From the NCBI RefSeq assembly GCF_011753055.1, contig NZ_VWWJ01000026.1, positions 1 through 64,000 of the forward strand: DNA of 64,000 nt, written 5' to 3'. This stretch comes from Burkholderia sp. Ax-1719. GTDB lineage: Bacteria > Pseudomonadota > Gammaproteobacteria > Burkholderiales > Burkholderiaceae. This document shows positions 34,751 to 43,686 of this stretch, in pieces. Within the stretch, counting starts at the first letter, position 1. Every line of letters starts with the position of its first letter. Both the position numbers and the translations under genes were made by a program. Under the pieces are notes generated by a model that had not been told where the DNA came from, did no database searches, and saw only the letters and a program-made list of their open reading frames with translations.

Positions 34751-36325
34751 ATGGAAATCGATTACGGAAAAATCGCAAAGCCCGTGGAAACCGCTCGTGC
34801 GGGATTCCAGGCGGCACCGGTGTTCGTGACCGTCGACGTACTCGATGTGAGTACGCCGGGCGCGCCGATGACACATGTGCCTACGCTGCGTATCGTGCCC
34901 GTGGTGCTGGCGGGCGGTGCGGGTACGCGACTGTGGCCGATGTCACGCGAGCAGTTCCCCAAGCAACTGATTGGCGTGATCGGGCAGGACACGCTGCTGC
35001 AATCGACCATGCGCCGTCTGGACGGCTTCCCGACGCCGTGGGAGATCGTGCCCGAACCGATCGTCGTTTGCGGCGACGAGCATCGCTTCCTCACCGCCGA
35101 ACAGACGCGCGCCGGCGGCGCGAAGGCTGCCATCATCGTCGAGCCGGAACGACGTGATACCGCGCCCGCGTTGACGTTGGCCTGCGCCGCGGCATGTTCG
35201 CAAGGCAGCGACGCCATCGTCGTGGCGATGCCAGCCGATCATGCGATTGGCGATCTGGCGGCGTTCCAGCAAGCGGTTAGCCGCGCTGCGCGTTACGCGG
35301 AGGCGGGCGCCATTGCCACGCTGGGCGTGCCGCCCACGCGGCCCGACACCGGCTTCGGCTATATCCGCCTGGGCAAGCCGCTCGAAGACGGCGCGCGCAA
35401 TATCGCGGGCTTCGTCGAAAAGCCCGCTGCGGAACTGGCCGCGCACTATGTCGATACCGGCGATTACTGGTGGAACAGCGGCATATTCGTTGTTCGCGCA
35501 TCGGTCTGGCTGGACACGCTCCAGCATCTGCAACCCGCGATGCATGAGGCCTGTATGGCAGCCTATGTATCGGGTCAGCACGACGGCGCGTTCTTCCGCC
35601 CGCATCGCGATTACTTCAAGACCTCGCCGTCCGACTCGATCGATTACGCCGTGATGGAGCGCCTGGGCACCGATCCGGCGCTTGCGCCTGGCGTGGTGGT
35701 GCCGCTCGATGCGGGCTGGTCCGATCTGGGCTCGTGGGACGCCGTGTGGGACGCGCTCGACAAAGACGTGGACGGCAATGTTGGGCGCGGCCGCGTGATG
35801 TTCGAGAACTCGACTTCGAGCCTCGCGCACTCCGAAGGGCGTCTGGTGGCCTGCGTGGGCGTGAGCAACGTGGTGGTGGTGGAAACCGACGACGCCGTGC
35901 TGGTGGCCGACCGGTCACAGGTGAAGGACGTCAAGGGCCTGGTGTCGAAGATCAAGGCGCTGCATGCGCCCGAGGCCAACACGCACCGCAAGGTGCGCCG
36001 CCCCTGGGGCTATTACGACTCGATCGACAAGGGCGCGCGCTTCCAGGTCAAACGCATCGTCGTGCAGCCCGGCGCGCAGCTTTCGCTGCAACTGCATCAC
36101 CACCGCGCGGAGCACTGGGTCGTGGTGAGCGGCACGGCGCTGGTCACACGCGGCGACGAGCAGTTCATGTTGAGCGAGAACGAGTCCACCTTCATTCCGA
36201 TCGGCGTGCGCCATCGTCTGGAAAACCCCGGCAAATTGCCGCTCGAAATTATCGAAGTGCAATCGGGGGCCTATCTGGGCGAGGACGATATCGTGCGCTT
36301 CGATGACACCTACGGCCGGGCCTGA
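34751..36325 (+). CDS. manC: Mannose-1-phosphate guanylyltransferase / mannose-6-phosphate isomerase
   Basis: A 524-residue bifunctional enzyme. The guanylyltransferase domain has VLAGGAGTRLWPMSREQFPK (about residues 51-70) and VEKPAAELA; the C-terminal cupin domain holds RPWGYYDSIDKGARF and the metal-binding QLHHHRAEHWVVVSGTA. It supplies GDP-mannose, the precursor of GDP-L-fucose made by the gmd and fcl products of the same operon. The first ~40 residues precede the family start; AGGAG nine bases upstream supports 34751, but Met40 (34868) would give the usual length. It is the first gene of the polysaccharide operon. Confidence 0.95.
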   Translation: MEIDYGKIAKPVETARAGFQAAPVFVTVDVLDVSTPGAPMTHVPTLRIVPVVLAGGAGTRLWPMSREQFPKQLIGVIGQDTLLQSTMRRLDGFPTPWEIVPEPIVVCGDEHRFLTAEQTRAGGAKAAIIVEPERRDTAPALTLACAAACSQGSDAIVVAMPADHAIGDLAAFQQAVSRAARYAEAGAIATLGVPPTRPDTGFGYIRLGKPLEDGARNIAGFVEKPAAELAAHYVDTGDYWWNSGIFVVRASVWLDTLQHLQPAMHEACMAAYVSGQHDGAFFRPHRDYFKTSPSDSIDYAVMERLGTDPALAPGVVVPLDAGWSDLGSWDAVWDALDKDVDGNVGRGRVMFENSTSSLAHSEGRLVACVGVSNVVVVETDDAVLVADRSQVKDVKGLVSKIKALHAPEANTHRKVRRPWGYYDSIDKGARFQVKRIVVQPGAQLSLQLHHHRAEHWVVVSGTALVTRGDEQFMLSENESTFIPIGVRHRLENPGKLPLEIIEVQSGAYLGEDDIVRFDDTYGRA

Positions 36326-36382
36326 ATGCACCCGAGCAGGCAATGAGCGCATTCGTTGCGCTCGCAACTGGAGAGTCGGGCC

Positions 36383-37810
36383 ATGAGTACCATCGAGTTC
36401 GTGCCGGAATCCCCGGCCTCGTTCGGCGGCGTGCAAGGCGTACTGGCGCGCGTGCTGGACGTCACGCTGATCGTCGTCTGCGCGCGGCTCGCCACGAGCC
36501 TGCACGCCACCGATAGCATCTCGCAGGGTGTGGAGGGCGCGTTCGCCCTGTTCGCCTGTGCGTTCACGCTGGCGGTGTTTCCCGTGTTCGGCGTGTATCA
36601 ATCGTGGCGCGGCCGTTCGATTCTGCGGCTTGTTTCGCAGGTCGTGCTGGCGTGGATGGTGGTGGACGTCTGCGCACTGGTGATGATGTTCGCGGTCCAT
36701 CGCGCCGATGCCGTCTCGCGCCTGTGGTTTAGCTGGTGGATCGGCTACACGGCAGTGGCGATGGTCGGGGCGCGGCTGATCGTGCGCGCGGCGCTGTCGC
36801 GTGCGCGTCATGCAGGCATGAACCTGCGCAACGTGGCGATCGTGGGCTGCGGCGAGCACTGCCAGCATATCGTCGAGCGTATCCAGCAGGCGCCCGCCAC
36901 GGGCTTTCGCGCCATGGCGGCCTACGATGCGAAGCCTGCGGGTGGCGCTTCGATCATCGGCGTGCCGGCCTTCGCAGGCCCGGATCACTTCGCGAGTTTC
37001 GTCGATTTCGTGCGACGTAACGGCATTCAGGAAGTGTGGCTCGCGCTGCCGCTATGCGAGGAGCAGGCGATTCTGCAATGCGTGAATGCGTTTCGCGACG
37101 ACCTGGTGAACGTGCGCTTCATTCCGGACGTGCGCAGCATGGCGCTGTTCGGCAGCGCCATGATCGATCTCATCGGCATGCCGGCGATGAATCTGGTCGC
37201 CTCGCCCATGCCTGCTCATGCGCTTGCGAAGAAAGAGATTTTCGACCGCGTATTCGCGGCAGCAGCGCTGTTCGCCTTGCTGCCTGTGTTTATCGCGGTG
37301 GGGATTGCCGTGAAGCTTTCTTCGACGGGACCGGTGTTCTTTACGCAAAAGCGCATGGGCGCCGATGGCCGCGTATTTCGCATCTACAAGTTCCGCACCA
37401 TGCGCCAGCACACCGAAGTAGCGGGCCAGGTCGTGCAGGCCACACGCAACGACTCGCGCATCACCAGGATCGGCGGCATTCTGCGCCGCACGAGCATGGA
37501 TGAACTGCCGCAGTTCTACAACGTGCTGCGCGGTGAAATGTCCGTGGTCGGCCCGCGTCCGCACGCGATCGAGCACGACGAACTCTATCGCAAGGTCGTC
37601 AACGGCTATATCCATCGCTACCGCATCAAGCCCGGCATCACGGGCTGGGCGCAGGTGAATGGCTATCGCGGCGAGACCGATCGCGTGGAAAAGATGGAGC
37701 GCCGCGTCGAGCACGATCTCTACTACCTTCACCACTGGTCGTTTGCGCTCGACATGCGCATCGTGGCGGCCACCGTTCTCAAGGGGCTCGTGCATCGCAA
37801 CGCGTATTGA
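36383..37810 (+). CDS. Undecaprenyl-phosphate glucose-1-phosphate transferase (WcaJ-like)
   Basis: A 475-residue polyprenyl-phosphate hexose-1-phosphate transferase. The N-terminal half has four membrane segments and a Rossmann-like CoA-binding-type domain (NLRNVAIVGCGEHCQHIVER); the C-terminal half is a bacterial sugar transferase domain with GPVFFTQKRMGADGRVF, YKFRTM, RRTSMDELPQFYNVLRGEMS and GPRPH. It starts the repeat unit by transferring hexose-1-phosphate, most likely glucose-1-P as in WcaJ, to undecaprenyl phosphate. GGAGA precedes the ATG at 36383. It lies 57 bp after manC. Confidence 0.93.
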   Translation: MSTIEFVPESPASFGGVQGVLARVLDVTLIVVCARLATSLHATDSISQGVEGAFALFACAFTLAVFPVFGVYQSWRGRSILRLVSQVVLAWMVVDVCALVMMFAVHRADAVSRLWFSWWIGYTAVAMVGARLIVRAALSRARHAGMNLRNVAIVGCGEHCQHIVERIQQAPATGFRAMAAYDAKPAGGASIIGVPAFAGPDHFASFVDFVRRNGIQEVWLALPLCEEQAILQCVNAFRDDLVNVRFIPDVRSMALFGSAMIDLIGMPAMNLVASPMPAHALAKKEIFDRVFAAAALFALLPVFIAVGIAVKLSSTGPVFFTQKRMGADGRVFRIYKFRTMRQHTEVAGQVVQATRNDSRITRIGGILRRTSMDELPQFYNVLRGEMSVVGPRPHAIEHDELYRKVVNGYIHRYRIKPGITGWAQVNGYRGETDRVEKMERRVEHDLYYLHHWSFALDMRIVAATVLKGLVHRNAY

Positions 37811-37920
37811 TCGCGCCTTCATGGTTGCAGCGATCGGGAAATGGCGGGCGCGGGGGGAAATCGCGTCTGATCCGGGGTCTTCGATCGTTGTCCTGAGTTT
37901 CCTCTCAACGTTGGGGAAGA

Positions 37921-39189
37921 ATGATCGTGTTCATCCAGATGCTGGAAGGGTTTATCGTTGCCGTCATCCTGCACGCGTGCCAAAGAGCACGCGGCGCGAT
38001 GCGCGCGGCGCGCCGCGTTTTACGTCGTTCAATGCTGTCTCGCCGCCTGGGCCGCGGCGGACTGGCGGCGCTCATTGCCATTCTCGCGCTTGCGGGCGCA
38101 CTCGCGGGCTGCTCGACCGCGCCGGGTATGCGGATGTCGCAACCCGCCACCTTGCCGACCGGCGAGGGCACGGATAACGATGCCGCACAGGCTCAGGAGC
38201 AGATTCCCATCACCGAAATCAATCTGCGGCTGATCCAGCAATTGCGCGCGGCCGCCGCGCCGGACAACACCTGGACGATGCTCGAAGCCTCCAGCCAGCC
38301 CGCGCATTACACGCTGGGCGCGGGCGACGTGCTCGACATTACCGTCTGGGATCACCCGGAGCTGATCGCCGCGCAAAGCGGTCAGGCCAATAGCGTGTCG
38401 GCGCAACGCTCGGCGGATCCGGCACCCGGCTTCGTGATTGATCAGGATGGCTATCTACAGTTTCCATACGTCGGCCGCGAGCATGTGGCGGGCATGCATA
38501 TCGAAGACGTGCAGCGTCTCGTGCAAACGCGGCTCTCCGAGGTCTACCAGAAGCCGCAGGTGACGGTGCGCATCGTTTCATATCGCTCCAAGCAGATCTA
38601 TGTGGACGGTGAAGTGCAGTCGCCCGGTTCGCTCGCTATCAACGACGTGCCGATGACGCTCTATCAGGCCGTCGCGCGTGCGGGCGGCTTCACGAAGAAC
38701 GCCGATCAAAGCCAGATGGTGCTGGTGCGCGACGGCAAGTCGTATCGGCTCGATCTGCCCGCCATGCTCGCTCGCAACGAAAACCCCGCGAGCATCCGCC
38801 TCCTCAACGGCGATCTGCTGCGTGTGGTGGCGCGAGAAGATAACGGCGTCTACGTGATGGGCGAAGTGTCGAAGCCCGTGACGGCGGTGCCCATGCGCAA
38901 CGGCAAGCTGATGCTGAGCGACGCGATTTCGCAGGCGGGCAGCATCGATTCGAATACCGCCGATCCGCAGCAACTCTATGTGATTCGCGGCGCGGAAGGC
39001 ACCCAGCCGCAGGTCTATCACCTCGACGCGCGCTCGCCGGTGTCGATGATTCTCGCCAACCAGTTCCAGCTGCAATCGAACGATGTCGTCTATGTCGACA
39101 GCAACGGGCTCGTACGCCTTTCGCGCGTGCTGAATCTCCTTCTACCGGCCATTAACGCGGGCCTTACCGCAGCGGTGTTGACGAAATGA
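37921..39189 (+). CDS. wza: Wza-like outer-membrane polysaccharide export lipoprotein
   Basis: A 422-residue polysaccharide export protein. After a long N-terminus, the lipobox ALAGC (Cys64 with the 37921 start) marks lipidation; the export domain follows (YTLGAGDVLDITVWDHPEL, FVIDQDGYLQFPYVG) and then SLBB-type repeats (IYVDGEVQSPGSLAINDVP, VYVMGEVSKPVTAVPMRNG). GGGGAAGA before 37921 supports this start; starting at 38032 would give a more usual signal length (Cys27), but no ribosome-binding site is seen there. It forms the exit channel with the Wzc kinase encoded next, whose start overlaps its stop. Confidence 0.93.
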   Translation: MIVFIQMLEGFIVAVILHACQRARGAMRAARRVLRRSMLSRRLGRGGLAALIAILALAGALAGCSTAPGMRMSQPATLPTGEGTDNDAAQAQEQIPITEINLRLIQQLRAAAAPDNTWTMLEASSQPAHYTLGAGDVLDITVWDHPELIAAQSGQANSVSAQRSADPAPGFVIDQDGYLQFPYVGREHVAGMHIEDVQRLVQTRLSEVYQKPQVTVRIVSYRSKQIYVDGEVQSPGSLAINDVPMTLYQAVARAGGFTKNADQSQMVLVRDGKSYRLDLPAMLARNENPASIRLLNGDLLRVVAREDNGVYVMGEVSKPVTAVPMRNGKLMLSDAISQAGSIDSNTADPQQLYVIRGAEGTQPQVYHLDARSPVSMILANQFQLQSNDVVYVDSNGLVRLSRVLNLLLPAINAGLTAAVLTK

Positions 39190-41453
39190 ACGCACCTACT
39201 CCTCGCCTCGTTCGAGAGCCCGCTGCCGAACACCTGAGCGCCGTGCCGCCGGTGGAAACGCAGCCGCTCGCCGCGCAAATGGATGTGCCGCTATCGATGT
39301 GGTTTTCGCGCATCGCGGAAAGCTGGCGCCTGATTCTCGCGATGACCGTGCTCGCCTTGCTGCTGGGCGGTCTCTATGCCTTCGTCGCGACGCCTGTGTA
39401 CGAAGCGCAGTCGCTGATCCAGATTCTCGACAACGAGTTGTCGTCGAAAGACCGCGATTCGCTGGGCGAGCTGGCTTCGATCTTCGACAGGAGCGGGACG
39501 GCCGCGGCTGAAATCGAGTTGCTGCGCTCGGATCTCGTGGTCGGCCAGGCCGTTTCGCGGCTGCATCTGGATATCGATGTGCAGCCACATTACTTTCCAC
39601 TGATCGGCGCGGCGCTCGCACGGCATGTGCCGGCCGGCGAGCTTGCGCCGCCCCGCTTCGGTCTCTCGCAATACGCGTGGGGCGGCGAGCAGGTGGCGAT
39701 CAGCGCGCTCGATCTGCCGCCGCGTTTGATGCGCGAAGGCGTGGTGCTGGTCGCGCAGGGCGGCAATGCGTACAGCCTCGTCACGAAGGGCGGACAGCTC
39801 GTGCTCAATGGCCGTGCGGGCACGACGGCGACTGCGCAATTCGGCGGCGATACGGTGACGATGCGCGTGGATACGCTCGTGGCACGCCCGGGCGCGCAGT
39901 TCGGCGTGAGCAAGGTGTCGCTCGAACATGCCACTGGCGAGTTGCAGAGTCATCTCACGGTGGCGGAAAGGGCCAAGCAGTCAGGCATGATCGGTGTGAG
40001 TCTGCATGGCAACGACGCCGCGCGCACGGCGCTCATCCTCAACACGATCACCGAGCAATACGTCAAACAGAACATCGATAGCCGCTCCGGCGAAGCCGAG
40101 CATACGCTCGCTTTCCTGGAGCAGCAGTTGCCGCAACTGCGCGCGGAACTCGAAGACGCCGAAGAGAAGTACAACCGCTTTCGCAATGAAAACGGCTCGG
40201 TCGATTTGAGCGAGGAAAGCCGTCTGCTGCTGCAACAGGTGGTGGACGACAAGACCAAGCTCGTCGACCTCCAGCAGCAGCGCGACGAGATGATCCAGCG
40301 CTTCACGCCGAAGCACCCGGCGGTCGCCGCGCTCGACGCGCAGATGGGCACGCTGCGGCAGCAGATGGCCGATCTCTCCGCGCGCGTGGAGAAGATGCCC
40401 GACACCGAGCAGAACGCGCTGCGCCTGATGCGCGACGTGCGCGTGGACACGCAGCTCTATACCAATCTGCTCAACAACGCCCAGCAGTTGCGTGTGGTGA
40501 AGGCCGGGCAGGTGGGCAGCGTGCGCGTGGTCGATCACGCGTCCACGCCTGAATATCCGGTGCGGCCGAATCGCTCCGTGATTCTGCTGTTCTCCGCTTT
40601 GCTGGGCGTGCTCGTCGGCGTGGGCATCGCGCTGTGTCGCAAGATGGTGTTTGGCGGCGTGGAGAACTCGAAGGAGATCGAGCATGTTATCGGCGTGCCG
40701 GTCTATGCGGTGGTGCCGCGCAGCCCGGCGCAACTGAAGATCTACGAAGCGATGAAGCGCGGCACGCGCGCCCAGCACGTGCTCGCCGGTTGCGCGGCGC
40801 ACGATGTGGCGATCGAAGGCATCCGTAATCTGCGCACCGCCATGCAGTTCGGACTGCTTGCGGCCAGCAACAATATCGTCGCGATCACGGGGCCACGCAA
40901 CAAGGTCGGCAAGTCGTTCGTTTCAGTGAACTTTGCCGCCGTGCTCGCGCTGGGCGGCAAGCGCACCGTCATCGTCGACGGCGATATGCGGCGCGGCGAT
41001 ATTCACGAGTATCTCAACATCCGCCGCCGGCCTGGTCTTTCCGATGTGATCGCGGGCGCGGATCTCGATAGCGCGCTGATCCGCAACGTGCTGCCGGGGC
41101 TCGACGCGCTGCCGCAAGGCACCGTGCCGCCCAATCCTTCCGAATTGCTGATGAGCGAGCGCTTTCGTTCGCTGCTGGACGAGCTTTCTGCGCGCTACGA
41201 CGTGGTGCTGATCGATACGCCGCCGGTGCTGGCCGTGACCGATGCCGCGCTGATCGCACGCCGGGCGGGCGCGACGCTGCTGGTCTGCCGTCATGGCCGC
41301 GATGCCTTGTCCGGTATCGGCGAAACGGTGCGGCGACTGCGTCATGGCGGCATTGCCGTGAAGGGCGTGGTGCTCACCGACGTGCCGCGCGGCCCCTTCG
41401 GCTACGGATCGAATTTCCCCACCTACGCGGCGGATGCCGTGGAATTGCACTGA
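39186..41453 (+). CDS. wzc: Wzc-like polysaccharide co-polymerase and tyrosine kinase
   Basis: A 755-residue inner-membrane protein. Membrane segments at about 46-66 and 465-484 enclose a periplasmic domain with a coiled coil; the cytoplasmic BY-kinase has Walker A TGPRNKVGKS (568-577), Walker A' VIVDGDMRR and Walker B VVLIDTPPVL. It controls chain length and export together with Wza. The C-terminal tail carries only two tyrosines (740 and 747) instead of the usual cluster, and no Wzb phosphatase gene occurs in the locus. The ATG overlaps the wza stop by four bases. Confidence 0.95.
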   Translation: MNAPTPRLVREPAAEHLSAVPPVETQPLAAQMDVPLSMWFSRIAESWRLILAMTVLALLLGGLYAFVATPVYEAQSLIQILDNELSSKDRDSLGELASIFDRSGTAAAEIELLRSDLVVGQAVSRLHLDIDVQPHYFPLIGAALARHVPAGELAPPRFGLSQYAWGGEQVAISALDLPPRLMREGVVLVAQGGNAYSLVTKGGQLVLNGRAGTTATAQFGGDTVTMRVDTLVARPGAQFGVSKVSLEHATGELQSHLTVAERAKQSGMIGVSLHGNDAARTALILNTITEQYVKQNIDSRSGEAEHTLAFLEQQLPQLRAELEDAEEKYNRFRNENGSVDLSEESRLLLQQVVDDKTKLVDLQQQRDEMIQRFTPKHPAVAALDAQMGTLRQQMADLSARVEKMPDTEQNALRLMRDVRVDTQLYTNLLNNAQQLRVVKAGQVGSVRVVDHASTPEYPVRPNRSVILLFSALLGVLVGVGIALCRKMVFGGVENSKEIEHVIGVPVYAVVPRSPAQLKIYEAMKRGTRAQHVLAGCAAHDVAIEGIRNLRTAMQFGLLAASNNIVAITGPRNKVGKSFVSVNFAAVLALGGKRTVIVDGDMRRGDIHEYLNIRRRPGLSDVIAGADLDSALIRNVLPGLDALPQGTVPPNPSELLMSERFRSLLDELSARYDVVLIDTPPVLAVTDAALIARRAGATLLVCRHGRDALSGIGETVRRLRHGGIAVKGVVLTDVPRGPFGYGSNFPTYAADAVELH

Positions 41454-41497
41454 AATCACACCGCACGGGACGTGCGCGCACACTGGAGAGCGCCATC

Positions 41498-42613
41498 ATG
41501 GAACGCAAGGTTGCACTGGTCACGGGCATTACGGGGCAGGACGGTTCCTATCTCGCGGAACTGTTGCTCGACAAGGGTTATGAGGTTCATGGCGTGAAGC
41601 GCCGCGCCTCGCTGTTCAATACTGACCGCATCGACCATCTCTATCAAGACCCGCATCAGAAGGGCCGCAACTTCGTGCTGCATCACGGCGACCTGACTGA
41701 TTCGACCAACCTCATTCGCATCATCCAGACGGTGCGCCCAACGGAAATCTACAATCTCGCGGCGCAGAGCCACGTGGCGGTGTCGTTCGAAGAACCTGAA
41801 TACACGGCCAATGCCGATGGTCTGGGCACGCTGCGCATTCTGGAGGCCATCCGTATCCTTGGCATGACTAAGGAAACGCGCTTCTATCAGGCATCGACGT
41901 CGGAATTATACGGTCTCGTGCAGGAAATCCCGCAGACTGAGCGCACGCCGTTCTATCCGCGCAGCCCGTATGCGGTGGCCAAGCTGTACGCCTACTGGAT
42001 CACGGTGAACTACCGCGAAGCCTATGGCATGTACGCCTGCAACGGCATTCTCTTCAATCACGAAAGCCCGAATCGCGGCGAAACCTTCGTCACGCGCAAG
42101 ATCACGCGCGCCATTGCCCGCATCAAGCTGGGCCTGCAGAAGACGCTCTATCTGGGCAACCTCGACGCCAAGCGCGACTGGGGTCATGCGCGCGATTACG
42201 TGCAGATGCAGTGGCTGATGCTCCAGCAAGAACATCCCGAGGATTTCGTGATCGCCACGGGCGTGCAGTATCGCGTGCGCGATTTCGTCGACGCGGCGGC
42301 GACGGAGATGGGTATCGAGATCGCATGGAGCGGTGAAGGTGCGCAGGAAATCGGTACGGTGGCCAGCGTGCGCGACGGCAAGCACGTGACGCCAGGCGAC
42401 GTGATCGTGCGTATCGATCCGCGCTATTACCGTCCGACCGAAGTGGAAACGCTGCTGGGCGATCCTACCAAGGCCAAAGAGAAACTGGGCTGGGAGCCGA
42501 CCACGAGCTTCGAGCAACTGGTGAAGGAAATGGTCTGGTCCGATTACGAGCTGGCCGGGCGCGATGAACTGGTGAAAGAGCACGGTTACGTCGCCTACGA
42601 CTATCACGAATGA
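41498..42613 (+). CDS. gmd: GDP-mannose 4,6-dehydratase
   Basis: A 371-residue SDR-type enzyme that converts GDP-D-mannose to GDP-4-keto-6-deoxy-D-mannose. The NADP-binding motif is TGITGQDGSYLAELLL; the catalytic region has STSELYG and the Tyr-x-x-x-Lys pair in RSPYAVAKLYA, followed by NHESPNRGETFVTRKITRA. The length and motifs agree with bacterial Gmd (about 370 residues). GGAGAG precedes the ATG. It acts immediately before the GDP-L-fucose synthase encoded next. Confidence 0.97.
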   Translation: MERKVALVTGITGQDGSYLAELLLDKGYEVHGVKRRASLFNTDRIDHLYQDPHQKGRNFVLHHGDLTDSTNLIRIIQTVRPTEIYNLAAQSHVAVSFEEPEYTANADGLGTLRILEAIRILGMTKETRFYQASTSELYGLVQEIPQTERTPFYPRSPYAVAKLYAYWITVNYREAYGMYACNGILFNHESPNRGETFVTRKITRAIARIKLGLQKTLYLGNLDAKRDWGHARDYVQMQWLMLQQEHPEDFVIATGVQYRVRDFVDAAATEMGIEIAWSGEGAQEIGTVASVRDGKHVTPGDVIVRIDPRYYRPTEVETLLGDPTKAKEKLGWEPTTSFEQLVKEMVWSDYELAGRDELVKEHGYVAYDYHE

Positions 42614-42655
42614 GTGCGAGTGATAACGAATCACTGCAAGAGCAAGGAGCGGATC

Positions 42656-43666
42656 ATGGAGAACAAACGCAAGCGCGTGTACATCGCGGGCCATCGTGGC
42701 ATGGTCGGCGCAGCCATCGCGCGCATTCTGGCGATGCGGCCCGACGTCGAACTCATCACGCGTACGCACGCTGAGCTGGATCTGACGAGCCAGGAGGCGG
42801 TGCGGGCCTTCTTTCGCGACGAATCGATCGATGAGGTCTATCTCGCCGCGGCGAAAGTGGGCGGTATCTTCGCCAACGATCACTATCCCGCCGACTTCAT
42901 CTATCAGAACCTGATGATCGAAGCGAACGTGATTCACGAAGCGTGGCGCGCGGGTGTGCAGCGCCTGCTGTTTCTTGGTTCCAGCTGCATTTATCCGAAG
43001 TTCGCGGAGCAGCCCATCGACGAAGGCGCGTTGCTGAGCGGCAAACTCGAACCGACCAATGAGCCGTATGCGATTGCCAAGATCGCGGGGATCAAGCTGT
43101 GCGAGAGCTATAACCGCCAGTTCGGCGAGTCGCACGGCACCGATTATCGCAGCGTGATGCCGACCAATCTCTACGGACCCGGCGACAACTACAGCCAGCA
43201 GACGAGCCACGTGGTGCCAGCGCTGATCCGCCGCTTTCACGAAGCACGCAGCAAGGGCGATCGCGCGGTGCAGGTGTGGGGATCGGGCCGTCCGCGCCGT
43301 GAATTCCTCTATGTCGACGATATGGCGGCCGCGAGCGTCTATGTGATGGAAATGGATCGTGCGCTCTATGGGCAATGCACCGCGCCGATGCAAAGCCATA
43401 TCAACGTGGGCTTTGGCAGCGATGTGACGATCGCCGAACTCGCGCAGACGATTGCGGGCGTGGTCGATTACGACGGCGAGGTGCAGTTCGACGCCTCGAT
43501 GCCGGATGGCACGCCGCGCAAGCTGATGAACAGCGCACGCCTGCGCGCGCTCGGCTGGCAGCCGACCGTCGCGCTGGTGGATGGTCTCGCACGCGCCTAT
43601 CACGCGTTCCTTGGCGCTCACGAAACGCACGACGCGCTGCCCGTGCGCGGTCTGGTGAGTGCCTGA
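42656..43666 (+). CDS. fcl: GDP-L-fucose synthase
   Basis: A 336-residue SDR-type epimerase/reductase that makes GDP-L-fucose from GDP-4-keto-6-deoxy-mannose. The NADP motif is AGHRGMVGAAI, the AAKVGGIFAN loop is characteristic of Fcl, and the catalytic pair is in NEPYAIAKIAG. AAGGAG six bases before the ATG at 42656 defines the start; the frame is open to 42614. Together with manC and gmd this proves the locus can make GDP-L-fucose, so the polymer should contain fucose. Confidence 0.97.
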   Translation: MENKRKRVYIAGHRGMVGAAIARILAMRPDVELITRTHAELDLTSQEAVRAFFRDESIDEVYLAAAKVGGIFANDHYPADFIYQNLMIEANVIHEAWRAGVQRLLFLGSSCIYPKFAEQPIDEGALLSGKLEPTNEPYAIAKIAGIKLCESYNRQFGESHGTDYRSVMPTNLYGPGDNYSQQTSHVVPALIRRFHEARSKGDRAVQVWGSGRPRREFLYVDDMAAASVYVMEMDRALYGQCTAPMQSHINVGFGSDVTIAELAQTIAGVVDYDGEVQFDASMPDGTPRKLMNSARLRALGWQPTVALVDGLARAYHAFLGAHETHDALPVRGLVSA

Positions 43667-43686
43667 ATCCGACGAATGCCACGCAT

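Noticed and set aside
41906..43630. 574-codon minus-strand ORF opposite gmd and fcl
   Set aside because: Shadow of two highly conserved genes; its translation is His/Arg-rich noise.
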